Positions 8,075 to 17,136 are shown, counted from the stretch's first letter. The stretch: 53,407 nucleotides of DNA from Alphaproteobacteria bacterium (GCA_030831315.1 JAURLI010000077.1:1-53407), one strand, 5' to 3'. Numbers and translations are program-made. The notes: generated by a model not told the origin, from the letters alone.

Positions 8075-9328
8075 CTATTCGGCCGGGGTGGCCGCGCCGC
8101 GGCGCTTCGTCATGGGGCCGCGCGGCAGCAGGATCGTGCCGACGCAAAGCGCCATGAAGATGATCGAGGTGAAGAAGATGTACTGGGGCGGGAAGTTGTC
8201 CAGCACGAAACCGAGGATGATCGGCGCGATACCGCCGCCGACATTCTGGCCGGTAAAGATGAAGCCGAACACCTTTCCCGAAGAGCCCTCGGGAGTTACT
8301 TCGCGCACCATCATGTCACGGGCGGGCCGGATCACGCCGTGGCAGAACCCGGTCAGGCCGAAAAAGAACACCAGCAGCGCGTAATGCACCGAAAAGAAGG
8401 TAATCATCAGGACGGTGACGATGGAAATGGAATAGATCAGCGCCGCGAATCGATCCTGGCGCTGGATATTGTCGGCGATGAAGCCGCCTGCCAGCACGGC
8501 AAAGGAACTGACCAGCATGTAGGTGCTGACGGCGAAGCCCGCGTCTATGGCGGACGTGCCGTGCAGCGCGTTCAGCGCCGGGATGGCGAAAGCGTGCAGG
8601 CCGTTGCCCGCCAGCGTCGACATGGCGAAGAAGGCAAACAGCACGAGCACGGGGCGCGAGAACAAGAGGCGCGCATGGTCGCCCATCTTTTCCTTTTCCC
8701 CGTTCGCTTCCTTTTCCTTGCGGCGCTTGGAGGTCAGAACGTCGTCCTTCAGGCTCGACCACTGGGTCAGCAGGAGGGCGAGGATGGCAAGGCCGAAACC
8801 GGCGACGACCAGCAGCGCCACGCGCCAGTCCCAAAGCGTCGACATGAAGGTGATGGCGACGGGTGCAGCCGAAAAGCCGAGATGGCCCGAAAAAGTATGG
8901 ATCGAGAATGCGCGGCCCATGCGGGCTTCGGATACGGAACCGTTGAGGATCGCGTAATCGGCGGGATGAAACACCGCATCGCCAACACCGCCGATTATGA
9001 CCAGAAGCATCAGAACCCAGTAGTTGGGCGCGAAAGCCATGACGGCGAAGGCAGCAACCATCACGAACATGCCCAGCATCAGCACGGTCTTGGCGCCGTA
9101 GCGGTCGACCATGAAGCCAGCGGGAACCTGGGCCATGCCGGTGGCAACATAGCGCGCGCTCAGCATCGCGCCGAGCAGGGTAAAGCTGATACCCATGTCC
9201 TTGTTGAGGAAGATGAACAGTGCAGGCAGCGCCAGCATGTAGAAGTGGCTGCAGAAATGCCCGGCCGAAACGAGGCTCAGGATCTTTACGTCGTTGCGGG
9301 CAACGTCGGCAGTGGCGGCCTCGGACAC
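8075..9328 (-). CDS. MFS transporter, FSR-like (paralogue 1 of 3)
   Basis: The 417-residue protein has about 12 membrane helices, the MFS loop motif VDRYGAKT (about residue 75) and FHPADYAILNGSVSEARMGR. A lysine/glutamate-rich cytoplasmic loop lies in the middle (KRRKEKEANGEKEK). It resembles the fosmidomycin-resistance (FSR) branch of the major facilitator superfamily. The start is taken as the GTG at 9328, which has a GGAAGG box seven bases upstream and gives an N-terminus aligning with the two paralogues. The substrate is unknown; the setting beside a Pht5-like gene and aromatic catabolism suggests an aromatic acid or a product exported under stress. It is the last gene of a three-gene cluster. 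Confidence 0.85.
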   Translation of the reverse strand: MSEAATADVARNDVKILSLVSAGHFCSHFYMLALPALFIFLNKDMGISFTLLGAMLSARYVATGMAQVPAGFMVDRYGAKTVLMLGMFVMVAAFAVMAFAPNYWVLMLLVIIGGVGDAVFHPADYAILNGSVSEARMGRAFSIHTFSGHLGFSAAPVAITFMSTLWDWRVALLVVAGFGLAILALLLTQWSSLKDDVLTSKRRKEKEANGEKEKMGDHARLLFSRPVLVLFAFFAMSTLAGNGLHAFAIPALNALHGTSAIDAGFAVSTYMLVSSFAVLAGGFIADNIQRQDRFAALIYSISIVTVLMITFFSVHYALLVFFFGLTGFCHGVIRPARDMMVREVTPEGSSGKVFGFIFTGQNVGGGIAPIILGFVLDNFPPQYIFFTSIIFMALCVGTILLPRGPMTKRRGAATPAE

Positions 9329-9345
9329 GGGTTTTCCTTCCTGCG

Positions 9346-10632
9346 TTACTGGGCGCGGGAGGCCTTGCGGGCCTCGCGCGCGGAGCCGAGCACGGCAAGC
9401 ATGCAGATCACCATGAATACGGCTGACGAATAGAATACCCACTGGGGCGCGCCGAAGTCGATCATGGCACCGAACACCACCGGGGCGATGGTGCCGCCGA
9501 TGGCCTGTCCGGAAAAGACGAAGCCGAAGGCCTTGCCGATCGAGCCCTTGGGGCTCGCTGCGCGGATCATCATGTCGCGGGCCGGGCGGATCATGCCCTG
9601 CACCCAGCCGGCCAGGGTGAAGACGCCGACCAGAACGACGGTATTGAGCGGGAAGCGGCCGACGATCAGTGCCAGTATGGCGGTGAGCAGCAAAGCCCCA
9701 CCGGCAACGAGGTCATGACGGCTCTGCTTGTCGGCGACAACACCGCCCGCCAGCACGCCAAAGGCCGAGGCAAACAGGAATCCGGTCAGCGCCGCACCGG
9801 CGATGGCGACGGGGGTTTCATGCAGGGTGACGAGGCCGGCCACTGCCCAGTTGCGGAAGCCACCCGAGCCCAGCTGCTGGAGGGCGAAGAACAGGAACAG
9901 GAACAGCATCGGGGGCGACAGGATGATCTGCTTCACCGCTGCCCAGGTACCCATTTCGGTTTCCGCTGCCGCAACCGCCTGATCGGTGGTGACGACGTCA
10001 GCCGCCTTGGACTCGTCCTTCTTTTTCTTGGCCTTCGGCTTGGCCTCGCCTTCGACGACGCGGTTCCACTGGGTGATCATGCCGATCATCAGGATGAAGG
10101 ACACGATGCAGGAAACGATGATCCCGATGCGCCAGTTCCAGATGGTGGCGATGGTCAGCACCACCACCGGGGCGAGTGCATCGCCGAGATTGCCGGAAAA
10201 GGTATGGGCCGAGAAAGAGCGCCCGATGCGCGATTCGTGGATGGTGCCGTTGAGAATCGAATAATCCGCCGGGTGGAACACGGCATTGCCGCAGCCGGCC
10301 ATGAGGATCAGCAACGCCATCAGCCAGAAATTCGTGGTGATCGAAAACAGGAAGAAGCACAGCGTCATGATCGCGAAACCGACGATCAGCAGCGTCTTGG
10401 CGCCGTACTTGTCGACAAGAATGCCCGCCGGAAGCTGCATGGTGCCCGACGTCAGGTTCTTCGCCGACAACAGCAGGCCCAGCAGCGTGTAGCTGACGCC
10501 CAGATCCTTGTGCAGGAATGGGAACAGCGGCGGCAGCACCGTCGAGAAATAGTGGCTCATGAAATGGCCGCCCGAGACGAGCCCGATCACGGTGACGTCG
10601 CGCTTGAGCGTGCCTGCGGTGGCGTCGGTCAT
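9346..10632 (-). CDS. MFS transporter, FSR-like (paralogue 2 of 3)
   Basis: The 428-residue protein has about 12 membrane helices and is clearly a paralogue of its neighbours: near-identical N-terminal block GGHFMSHYFSTVLPPLFPFL, then VDKYGAKT, NAVFHPADYSILNGT and GMIRPARDMMIRAASP. The central cytoplasmic loop is again rich in lysine (KPKAKKKKDESKAA). The ATG at 10632 follows an AGGAG box; the longer open frame upstream overlaps the preceding gene and is not used. It lies 14 bases from the upstream paralogue and 17 from the downstream one, so the three are co-transcribed. Substrate unknown. Confidence 0.88.
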   Translation of the reverse strand: MTDATAGTLKRDVTVIGLVSGGHFMSHYFSTVLPPLFPFLHKDLGVSYTLLGLLLSAKNLTSGTMQLPAGILVDKYGAKTLLIVGFAIMTLCFFLFSITTNFWLMALLILMAGCGNAVFHPADYSILNGTIHESRIGRSFSAHTFSGNLGDALAPVVVLTIATIWNWRIGIIVSCIVSFILMIGMITQWNRVVEGEAKPKAKKKKDESKAADVVTTDQAVAAAETEMGTWAAVKQIILSPPMLFLFLFFALQQLGSGGFRNWAVAGLVTLHETPVAIAGAALTGFLFASAFGVLAGGVVADKQSRHDLVAGGALLLTAILALIVGRFPLNTVVLVGVFTLAGWVQGMIRPARDMMIRAASPKGSIGKAFGFVFSGQAIGGTIAPVVFGAMIDFGAPQWVFYSSAVFMVICMLAVLGSAREARKASRAQ

Positions 10633-10646
10633 GGACTGTCTCCTGT

Positions 10647-11951
10647 TTACTGCGCTGCCTTGAGGGCGGCGCGCGCCTGGGCGCGGGAATGACGGTAGGA
10701 GCCGTAAACCGACAGGCCGCAAAGCAGCATGAAGATCGCCGACAGGTAAAACACCATGACGGTCTGGCCGATATCGATCAGGAAGCCGAACAGCACCGGT
10801 GCGATGGCGCCGCCGATGGCTTCGCCCGAAAACACCAGCCCGACCACCTTGCCCATCGAGCCGCCGGGGCTCGCCGCGCGGATCATCATGTCGCGGGCGG
10901 GGCGGATGATGCCCTGGAACAGGCCGGCGACGGTGAACACGAACGTCAGCAGCGCGTAGTGCAGGTTGACCTTGGCGACCAGCAGGCAGATCGCCGCGGT
11001 CATGATCAGCGCACCGAAGGCGACGAGGTCGTGGCGGTTGTTCTTGTCGGCAATGACGCCGCCGAGCAGCACGCCGATGGCGGAGGCGAACAGGAAGCCG
11101 GTCAGCGCCCCGCCCGCGGCGGCGGCCGGGGTGTTGTGCAGGGTGACGAGGCCGGCGACGGCGAAGCTCTTCATCGCGCCCGAGCCCAGCGACTGCATGG
11201 AGAAGAACAGGAACAGGAAGATGATGGCGGGCGAGCGCATGATTTGCACCAGCAGCTGCCACGTGGACGGGTTGTGTTCCACCCGCGAGACCGCGTTCTC
11301 GACGTTTTCGCTGCCTGAAACGTCCTCGGCATCCTTCTTTTTCTTCTTCATGCGCTTGGCGATGCCTTCGTGCATCTTCGACCAGCGCGTGGCGAGCCCC
11401 AGCATGATGGCGACGCCGACGATGACGGAGGCGAGCACGCCCACGCGCCAGTTCCAGATCGCGGTCATGGTCAGCAGCACGACAGGCGCCACGGCGGAAC
11501 CGAGGTGCCCGGCAAAGGTATGGATCGAGAATGAACGCCCGAGGCGGCCTTCGTTCACCGTGCCGTTGATGATCGAATAGTCGGCCGGGTGAAAGACGGC
11601 ATTGCCGCAGCCGGCCAGCAGGAACATCGCAGCGATGAGCCAGAAATTGGCGGTCAGCGAGATGACGAAATAGGACAGCACGATGAGGGCGAAACCCGCC
11701 ATCAGGATCATGCGTGCGCCGTACTTGTCGACCATGATGCCGGCGGGAAGCTGGACGGTGCCCGCGGAGATGTGCTTTAGCGACAGGAGCAGGCCGAGGG
11801 CGGCGTAGGAAACGCCCAGTTCGTCGTGCAGGAACGGAAACAGGGGCGGGAGCATCATGGTGTAGTAGTGGCTCATGAAATGACCACTCGACACCAGACC
11901 TACGACCTCAACATCTTGCCGCAGCGCTCCTGCGGCAGCCGTATCCGCCAT
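10647..11951 (-). CDS. MFS transporter, FSR-like (paralogue 3 of 3)
   Basis: The 434-residue, 12-helix MFS protein is first in the three-gene cluster. It shares SGHFMSHYYTMMLPPLFPFL, VDKYGARM, NAVFHPADYSIINGT and RPARDMMIRAASPGG with the next two genes, pointing to local duplication. Its central loop carries a basic run (RMKKKKKDAED). A strong terminator at 12043-12080 separates it from the Pht5-like gene upstream, so it must have its own promoter in the ~90 bases before its start. Substrate unknown; an aromatic carboxylate is a guess from context. Confidence 0.88.
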   Translation of the reverse strand: MADTAAAGALRQDVEVVGLVSSGHFMSHYYTMMLPPLFPFLHDELGVSYAALGLLLSLKHISAGTVQLPAGIMVDKYGARMILMAGFALIVLSYFVISLTANFWLIAAMFLLAGCGNAVFHPADYSIINGTVNEGRLGRSFSIHTFAGHLGSAVAPVVLLTMTAIWNWRVGVLASVIVGVAIMLGLATRWSKMHEGIAKRMKKKKKDAEDVSGSENVENAVSRVEHNPSTWQLLVQIMRSPAIIFLFLFFSMQSLGSGAMKSFAVAGLVTLHNTPAAAAGGALTGFLFASAIGVLLGGVIADKNNRHDLVAFGALIMTAAICLLVAKVNLHYALLTFVFTVAGLFQGIIRPARDMMIRAASPGGSMGKVVGLVFSGEAIGGAIAPVLFGFLIDIGQTVMVFYLSAIFMLLCGLSVYGSYRHSRAQARAALKAAQ

Positions 11952-12042
11952 GACCGTTTCCTCCGGAACTCTTTTTGTGTATTGGCGGGCATTCTAGACC
12001 CCCGGGGCGGGCGGCGAAAGCCCCGGAATTCTGAGTTTTCCG

Positions 12043-12080
12043 CCAAAAAAGAACCGGCGCCGGAAGGCCCGGCGCCGGTC
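12043..12080 (-). terminator. Rho-independent terminator after the Pht5-like gene
   Basis: On the - strand an 11-base-pair stem (ACCGGCGCCGG with CCGGCGCCGGT) and a five-base loop are followed by TTCTTTTTT. It lies 21 bases past the stop at 12101 and ends the Pht5/EutA transcript before the MFS genes. Confidence 0.88.
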
Positions 12081-12100
12081 TCAACGAACGTGCGGCAGGT

Positions 12101-13090
12101 TCAGATGCGGAACTTGCCGTGAACCACCTTGGGGAAGAGATCCTCGGGCTTCAGGTGCCGCTGGGCGATGCCCTGCTCATAGGTCCACTTGAGGAAGGCT
12201 TCCAGCGTGGTGCGGTTGTCTTCGATGCCATAGGGGAAGTAGTCGTCGCCGAGCAGCTTCATCTTTTCCTCGCCCTCGTAGGTGAGCCAGGGGATCGGCA
12301 TGCGCGATGCGGTGATTTCCAGCACGCGGGCGATGGAATTGGCGCGCGCCTTCTCGAAGGCCGTCATCAGGTTGGCGGCGACCCACGGATTTTCCTCGAG
12401 GACCTTCTTCTTCATGGCGATCACGTGCATGATCGGGAAGACCTTGGTCTTCTTGTAGTATTCCGCCTCGACCTCGCGGTAGTTCGGGAACAGGCGCTGC
12501 ACGTTCGGGTTGCCTTCGAGGAAGCTGTGTGGCGCGTGGGCCGAGAAGGCCGCGTCCAACTCGCCGGTTGCGAGCATTTCCGACAGTGACTTGTCGGGCA
12601 TCGGCGTCACCTTCACGCCCTTGGGCAGCTTCAGCTTGACCTTTTCGATGCGACCCGGCTGGTCGACGCCTGCCTGGCGCCAGTCGATCTGGCTCAGCTT
12701 GATGCCGACGTGATCGGTCAGCCAGCCGCGGGTGTAGACCGATGCGGTCTGCGCCCATTCCGGGGTGCCGACGCGCTTGCCCTTGAGGTCGGCCGGCGAC
12801 TTGATGCCCGACTTCTTGTGAACGTAAATGTTCGACAGGCGGAACACGCGGGACGGAAACACCGGCAGCCCGATGATGTCCGGGCGGTCGCCGGAAACCT
12901 GCGCCACGAACTTGGCGAAGGACATTTCCGACATGTCGAAATCGCGGTGCAGCGCCATCCGGTAGAAGATTTCCTCGACCTCGTAGAAGTTGACGTTGAG
13001 GTCGATGCCCTGCGCCGTGACGCGGCCGTTGGCGAGATCGTTGAAGTGATCGTACTCGGAAGTCGCAAACATAAGCGGAAGATTGGACAT
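12101..13090 (-). CDS. 4,5-dihydroxyphthalate decarboxylase (Pht5)-like protein, periplasmic-binding-protein fold
   Basis: The 329-residue protein lacks a signal peptide and starts directly with the first strand of the domain (LPLMFATSEYDHFNDLANG). This and the blocks DMSEMSFAKFV, IGLPVFPSRVFRLSNIYV and LKGKRVGTPEWAQTASVYTR resemble proteins annotated as 4,5-dihydroxyphthalate decarboxylase, an enzyme family built on the NMT1/substrate-binding fold. Known members remove one carboxylate from 4,5-dihydroxyphthalate to give protocatechuate. No phthalate dioxygenase or dihydrodiol dehydrogenase gene is in the window, so the true substrate is open. A cytoplasmic binding protein is the alternative. 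It lies 19 bases downstream of the EutA-like gene and shares its transcript. Confidence 0.7.
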   Translation of the reverse strand: MSNLPLMFATSEYDHFNDLANGRVTAQGIDLNVNFYEVEEIFYRMALHRDFDMSEMSFAKFVAQVSGDRPDIIGLPVFPSRVFRLSNIYVHKKSGIKSPADLKGKRVGTPEWAQTASVYTRGWLTDHVGIKLSQIDWRQAGVDQPGRIEKVKLKLPKGVKVTPMPDKSLSEMLATGELDAAFSAHAPHSFLEGNPNVQRLFPNYREVEAEYYKKTKVFPIMHVIAMKKKVLEENPWVAANLMTAFEKARANSIARVLEITASRMPIPWLTYEGEEKMKLLGDDYFPYGIEDNRTTLEAFLKWTYEQGIAQRHLKPEDLFPKVVHGKFRI

Positions 13091-13109
13091 GATGGTTCGG
13101 TCCTTCGGA

Positions 13110-14639
13110 TCAGGCCGCGGCAGCGCCGCCGGGGGTGGAGAACAGCAGCGATTTGATGACCAGCGGTACGACGTTGGTCGGACGGATCATTTCGCCGATA
13201 TCGACGAAGTCGAATTCCTTCAGCGCCACGCCGTCCACTGAGATGATGTCGGCGCGCACGCCGCATTCCCGGGTCAGGATGTTGCCGATGGTCTTGCCGA
13301 TGTCGCCGTCGAGCATCAGGATCAGGGCCTGTCCGCCCTTGATGGTTTCCGGGAGGCCGCCGCAGATGCCGTCGGCAAGGGCCTTGAGGCGGGCATGCAG
13401 CGGATCGCCGTGCCACTGGAAGGCAAGCGCGACCGCCATTTCGCCTTCCCTGTAGTCGAAGCGGGTCAGCGCTTTCTGGATTTCCTCGGTGACAATGACC
13501 GAATCGATGTCGCCGTCGAGCGACACGTTCGGGCGCAGCACCGGGATGTTGCGTACGGGCAGGGCTTCCTCGTTCGAGATGTAGATGGTGTTGCCCGACA
13601 CCTGGACCGAGAACTGCGAGGCGCCGATGACGGTGGCGCGGATGCCCTGGCCCGGGTCCATCGGCTTGTAGGGCAGACGGCCTTCGGCAAGGGCCTCGGC
13701 GATGGCATCGGCGAGGTAGAGACCGAGGTCGTTGTGGTCCTTGGTTTCGCGCCCGTAGATGAATTCGGACACGCCGCCGGAGAAGGTGATGAGATCGGGC
13801 ACCGGCGTCTTGGGCAGCGGGTCGGTCACCAGCAGGTCCTTGGTGATGCCTTCGGGGTCCTTCTGCATGATGGCGGGAAGGAGCGCGCTGACCATGGTTC
13901 GGGCGATCTTCTTCTTTTCGTCCTCGGTGAGCTTCTTGCCCATCTCGAGATCGACGCCCGCCGCCTTGGCGTGAACGAAGGCGGGGCCTTCGATGCGGAT
14001 CATGCGGCCTTCATCGTCGAAGGCGATCAGGCGGCCGCCCACTTCGATGGCTGCCGTCGCCACCAGCTGGCCACCCTGGCACATGCCGAGCTTGGTCGTG
14101 CCGCCGCCGATGTCGATGTTGAGCACGTTGTTGTGCCCCTTGCGCGAGAGCGCGATGGCGCCCGAGCCGTGCGCCGCCATGGCGCATTCGAGGTGATGGC
14201 CGGCGGAAGCGCAGACGAACTTGCCCGCCTCGTCGGCGAACAGGTGGGTGATGGCCTCTGCGTTCTTGCGCTTGAGGGCCTCGCCCGTGAGAATCACAGC
14301 GCCCGAATCGATGTCCGTGCGCTTGAGGCCCGCCTCGTTGTAGCCGGCCTCGATGAACTTCTGCAGGAAGCCGACGTCGATGGTGTTATCGGGCAGGTAG
14401 GGCGTCAACAGGATGGGAGAGCGCCACAGCACCTCGCGGTTGACGACGACGAAGCGCGAGGACAGCGCCGTGGTCAGGCGTTGCAGGTGCACCTTTGCAA
14501 ACATCAGATGCGAGGTGGAGGAGCCGACGTCCACGCCGACGGTGACAAGTTCGACGTTATCGGCGGCCCAAATGGTGTCCGCGATCGCCTGCTGGTCTTC
14601 CGGCGACATATGGCCGTGATCGAAGCCGAGTTCATGCAT
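13110..14639 (-). CDS. EutA-like ethanolamine ammonia-lyase reactivase family protein
   Basis: The 509-residue protein has an actin/Hsp70-type ATPase fold: phosphate-1 loop VGVDVGSSTSHLMF (about residues 37-50), phosphate-2 loop NIDIGGGTTKLGM (about 173-185) and the later glycine-rich ITFSGGVSEFIYGRE. This is the EutA family, whose known role is ATP-driven exchange of damaged adenosylcobalamin in ethanolamine ammonia-lyase. No EutB, EutC or other Eut gene is visible. The genes around it encode bicupins and a Pht5-like decarboxylase, with 56 bases to the bicupin upstream and 19 to the Pht5-like gene downstream. It may serve a distant B12 enzyme, or the family may have another role here. The function is not assignable from sequence. 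Confidence 0.8.
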   Translation of the reverse strand: MHELGFDHGHMSPEDQQAIADTIWAADNVELVTVGVDVGSSTSHLMFAKVHLQRLTTALSSRFVVVNREVLWRSPILLTPYLPDNTIDVGFLQKFIEAGYNEAGLKRTDIDSGAVILTGEALKRKNAEAITHLFADEAGKFVCASAGHHLECAMAAHGSGAIALSRKGHNNVLNIDIGGGTTKLGMCQGGQLVATAAIEVGGRLIAFDDEGRMIRIEGPAFVHAKAAGVDLEMGKKLTEDEKKKIARTMVSALLPAIMQKDPEGITKDLLVTDPLPKTPVPDLITFSGGVSEFIYGRETKDHNDLGLYLADAIAEALAEGRLPYKPMDPGQGIRATVIGASQFSVQVSGNTIYISNEEALPVRNIPVLRPNVSLDGDIDSVIVTEEIQKALTRFDYREGEMAVALAFQWHGDPLHARLKALADGICGGLPETIKGGQALILMLDGDIGKTIGNILTRECGVRADIISVDGVALKEFDFVDIGEMIRPTNVVPLVIKSLLFSTPGGAAAA

Positions 14640-14695
14640 GGCTAAAAACTGTTCCTTTCACTTGTTGATGGCGCGCCTGAGGGACTGCGGCACGC

Positions 14696-15823
14696 TCATT
14701 TGCTGAGGTAAGGGGTTTCGTCGATGTAGTCGCCCATGTCTGAGCGAACGTTGGTCTTTTCGATGGCATCCAGCCACTTGCGATGCAGGCGCGGATCCTG
14801 GTCTGCGTACTCGACCTGGCGGCCGCCTTTCTTGATGTCGGTGTCGGCCTTGCCGGCGGTGCCTTCGCGGCGGATGGTGGAAAACGGATAGCGGCGCGAT
14901 CCCATGCCGATAGCGAGGTAGCGGGCAGGTTCCGGCGCGGTGTTGAAATGCTGATGGAACATCCACAAGGGCGGGGCGTACATGACCCCGTGGCGCCATG
15001 GCACCTCGACGAAGTCCTGTTCGCCTTCATACCACAGCAGCGTGTAGCCGGTGCCGTTGACCGCCCAGATGTGGATGCCTTCGCCGTGGCGATGGCCCTT
15101 CTTGTACCGCGCGGTGGGGATTTCGGACGTATGGGCGTGCAGGGTTCCGTCGGCGAGGATGAAGGCGATGTTGGAGCCGCCGGCGCCGCGTTCCTTCCAG
15201 GTGATCAGCTCGAAGCTGGTCAGGTCCGGTACGAAGGTGGTTTCCCACATGTGGCGTCCGGGCTTGATCGGCGTGAAGTCGCCTTCGCCTTCGTAGTATT
15301 TCGGATCGCCCATGCGATCGTCGAAAACGAAGTCGTTCTGGAACACGAACTTGTCGTTGTGGAACAGGTTCATGACCAGCGGCGCGAAATGGGTGCAGGC
15401 GAGCAGCGCGCGCTCGGAACCCGACCCGTTGTAGATCTGGTAGCCCGCGTTCAGCGGCAGCGCGAACAGCGACTTCGGCCCCCATTCGAAGGAGTGACGA
15501 CCGTGCACCGTTTCGATGGTGGTGGAGCCGTGGCCTTCCAGCACATAGACGAAGCATTCGTACATGTGCTTCATCGGCGCGGTGCGCTTGCCGGCGGGAA
15601 TATCGAGGAGATAGGCGGAACAGTGATCGCCGCGGCCCTTCACGTGCAGGAAGGCCCCCTTGCAGTCGAAGCGCGGCCACAGGCCGGTGTCCACCGCCAG
15701 CGCGTCGATGCCGAAGCCCTCGTGCACGGGCGGGCCTTCCGCCTTGACCCAGTCGAGATAGGGGTCGAGGAGGAATCGCTTCTCATGGTCGGTTTCGAGG
15801 AGTTTGAGCGTTTCCTCGGCCAT
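14696..15823 (-). CDS. Bicupin protein, paralogue 1 of 4, function unknown
   Basis: The 375-residue protein has two cupin domains. The first (about residues 70-150) has only a partial metal motif (MKHMYECFVYVLEGHGS). The second (about 220-310) has a full three-histidine set: HRH in KKGHRHGEG and the later FHQHFN. The C-terminal tail with EYADQDPRLH is shared by all four paralogues in the window. Three-histidine cupins are often Fe(II), Mn(II) or Ni(II) enzymes, for example dioxygenases or decarboxylases, but I do not recognise a characterised member. No signal peptide, so probably cytoplasmic. The start at 15823 follows GGGAGAG. It is directly upstream of the EutA-like gene. Confidence 0.8.
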   Translation of the reverse strand: MAEETLKLLETDHEKRFLLDPYLDWVKAEGPPVHEGFGIDALAVDTGLWPRFDCKGAFLHVKGRGDHCSAYLLDIPAGKRTAPMKHMYECFVYVLEGHGSTTIETVHGRHSFEWGPKSLFALPLNAGYQIYNGSGSERALLACTHFAPLVMNLFHNDKFVFQNDFVFDDRMGDPKYYEGEGDFTPIKPGRHMWETTFVPDLTSFELITWKERGAGGSNIAFILADGTLHAHTSEIPTARYKKGHRHGEGIHIWAVNGTGYTLLWYEGEQDFVEVPWRHGVMYAPPLWMFHQHFNTAPEPARYLAIGMGSRRYPFSTIRREGTAGKADTDIKKGGRQVEYADQDPRLHRKWLDAIEKTNVRSDMGDYIDETPYLSK

Positions 15824-15925
15824 TGCGCTCTCCCGGGGGTATTTTTTGCGGGCCCTCTGGGGGTCCTGTCAGCCGTTTTGGGCGGCCGGTGCAAAATACT
15901 CGATAGGGTTCCGCCCCGTCCAGCC

Positions 15926-15952
15926 CGGAAGGCCCGATTTTCGGGCTTTCCG
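15926..15952 (-). other. Intercistronic hairpin between bicupins 2 and 1
   Basis: CGGAAGGCCCGA and TCGGGCTTTCCG flank a TTT loop, forming a long imperfect stem 17 bases beyond the stop of bicupin 2. No T-tract follows on the - strand, so it may be an RNA-stabilising or attenuating element rather than a terminator. Confidence 0.4.
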
Positions 15953-15968
15953 AGGCCTGCGGCAGGCT

Positions 15969-17090
15969 TCAGTCCTTGGACAGGTAGGGGGTTTCGTCGA
16001 TGACGTCGCCCATCAGCGACTTGACCTGGTTCCTGGCCAGTTCATCGAGGAAAATCCGGTGGATGCGGGGATCCTGGTCCTCGTATTCGACCTGGTTGCC
16101 GCCGTCCTTGATCGAGGTATCGACACCCTGGTCCCAGATCTGCTTCTTCACTGCAAACAGGGGGTGGCGGGTGGAACCCATCTGGACCGCGAGATAGCGC
16201 GAGGGCGTGGAGCCCGCGTTGAAGTGCTGGTGGAACATGTTTTCGGGCGGGGTGTAGAGGACGCCGTGGTGCCAGTCGACGCGCTTGAAGTCCTCTTCCC
16301 CTTCGTACCAGAACAGCGAATAGCCCTGCCCGGTGACGCAATAGACGTTGGTGCCCGCGGTGTGACGGTGGCCCTTCTTGTAGGTGCCCACCGGCATCTG
16401 CGAGGTGTGGCAGCCGATGGTGCCGTCGGCAAGGATCCAGCGCAGGTTGCTCGACCCGGTGCCGCGCGCGTCCCAGCGCTTGAGTTCGAAATTGGCGATA
16501 TCGGGAACGAAATTGGTTTCCCACTGGTGGCGGCCGGGCTTCACCGGTTTCAACTCGCCTTCGCCCGAGAAGTAGCTGGTATCGCCGAGACGCTCGGTAA
16601 AGGGGATCGGGTTGTCCCAGATGAAACGGTCGTTGCGGAACAGGTTCATGATGAAGCGCAGGTCGTTGTTGCCCGCGAGCCGCGCCGGTTCCGAACCCGA
16701 ACCGTTGAAATGCTGGTACTTGAGGTTGAGCGGGATCTGGAAAAGCGAATTGGGGCCCCATTCGAAGGTGTGCGAGCCGCCGCCGGGCAGTTCGATCTTG
16801 GTCGAGCCGTGGCCCGATTGGACATAGATCACTTCCTCGTAGACATGGCTGAGGATGGCAGACTTGCCGCCGGGCGGCAGTTCGTAAAGGAAGGTGGAGA
16901 TATAGTCGTCGCCGCCGACCAGTTCGCAGATCGCCCCGCGCATGCCGAAGCGTTGCCAGGGCGCCACGTCGATCTTGAGCAGGTCGATGCCGAAATCCTT
17001 GACGATGGGCACGCCCTGCTGGCCCGCCCATTCAAGGAAACTGTCCTTGAGATAGAAATTGCCCGTCGGCGTCGTGGTGGTATCCGACAT
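15969..17090 (-). CDS. Bicupin protein, paralogue 2 of 4, function unknown
   Basis: The 373-residue protein is a paralogue of the flanking genes. The first cupin is degenerate (ILSHVYEEVIYVQSGHGSTK). The second keeps the histidines of KKGHRHTAGTNVY and FHQHFNAGS. The tail repeats the shared GGNQVEYEDQDPRIHRIF block and ends DVIDETPYLSKD, close to the end of paralogue 1 (DYIDETPYLSK), so these two are the nearest pair. It lacks a signal peptide. It lies between paralogues 1 and 3 with gaps of 110-145 bases that contain stable hairpins, suggesting a processed or partly attenuated operon. The reaction is unknown. Confidence 0.8.
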   Translation of the reverse strand: MSDTTTTPTGNFYLKDSFLEWAGQQGVPIVKDFGIDLLKIDVAPWQRFGMRGAICELVGGDDYISTFLYELPPGGKSAILSHVYEEVIYVQSGHGSTKIELPGGGSHTFEWGPNSLFQIPLNLKYQHFNGSGSEPARLAGNNDLRFIMNLFRNDRFIWDNPIPFTERLGDTSYFSGEGELKPVKPGRHQWETNFVPDIANFELKRWDARGTGSSNLRWILADGTIGCHTSQMPVGTYKKGHRHTAGTNVYCVTGQGYSLFWYEGEEDFKRVDWHHGVLYTPPENMFHQHFNAGSTPSRYLAVQMGSTRHPLFAVKKQIWDQGVDTSIKDGGNQVEYEDQDPRIHRIFLDELARNQVKSLMGDVIDETPYLSKD

Positions 17091-17136
17091 TTCGTTTGCT
17101 CCCCGTATCCGGGCTCTTGCGTCCCGGGTAATGAAT

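Noticed and set aside
12101-13090. Ordinary ABC transporter substrate-binding protein
   Set aside because: There is no signal peptide or lipobox and no ABC permease or ATPase gene beside it. The sequence is closer in wording to the Pht5-like family, though I keep binding as an alternative.
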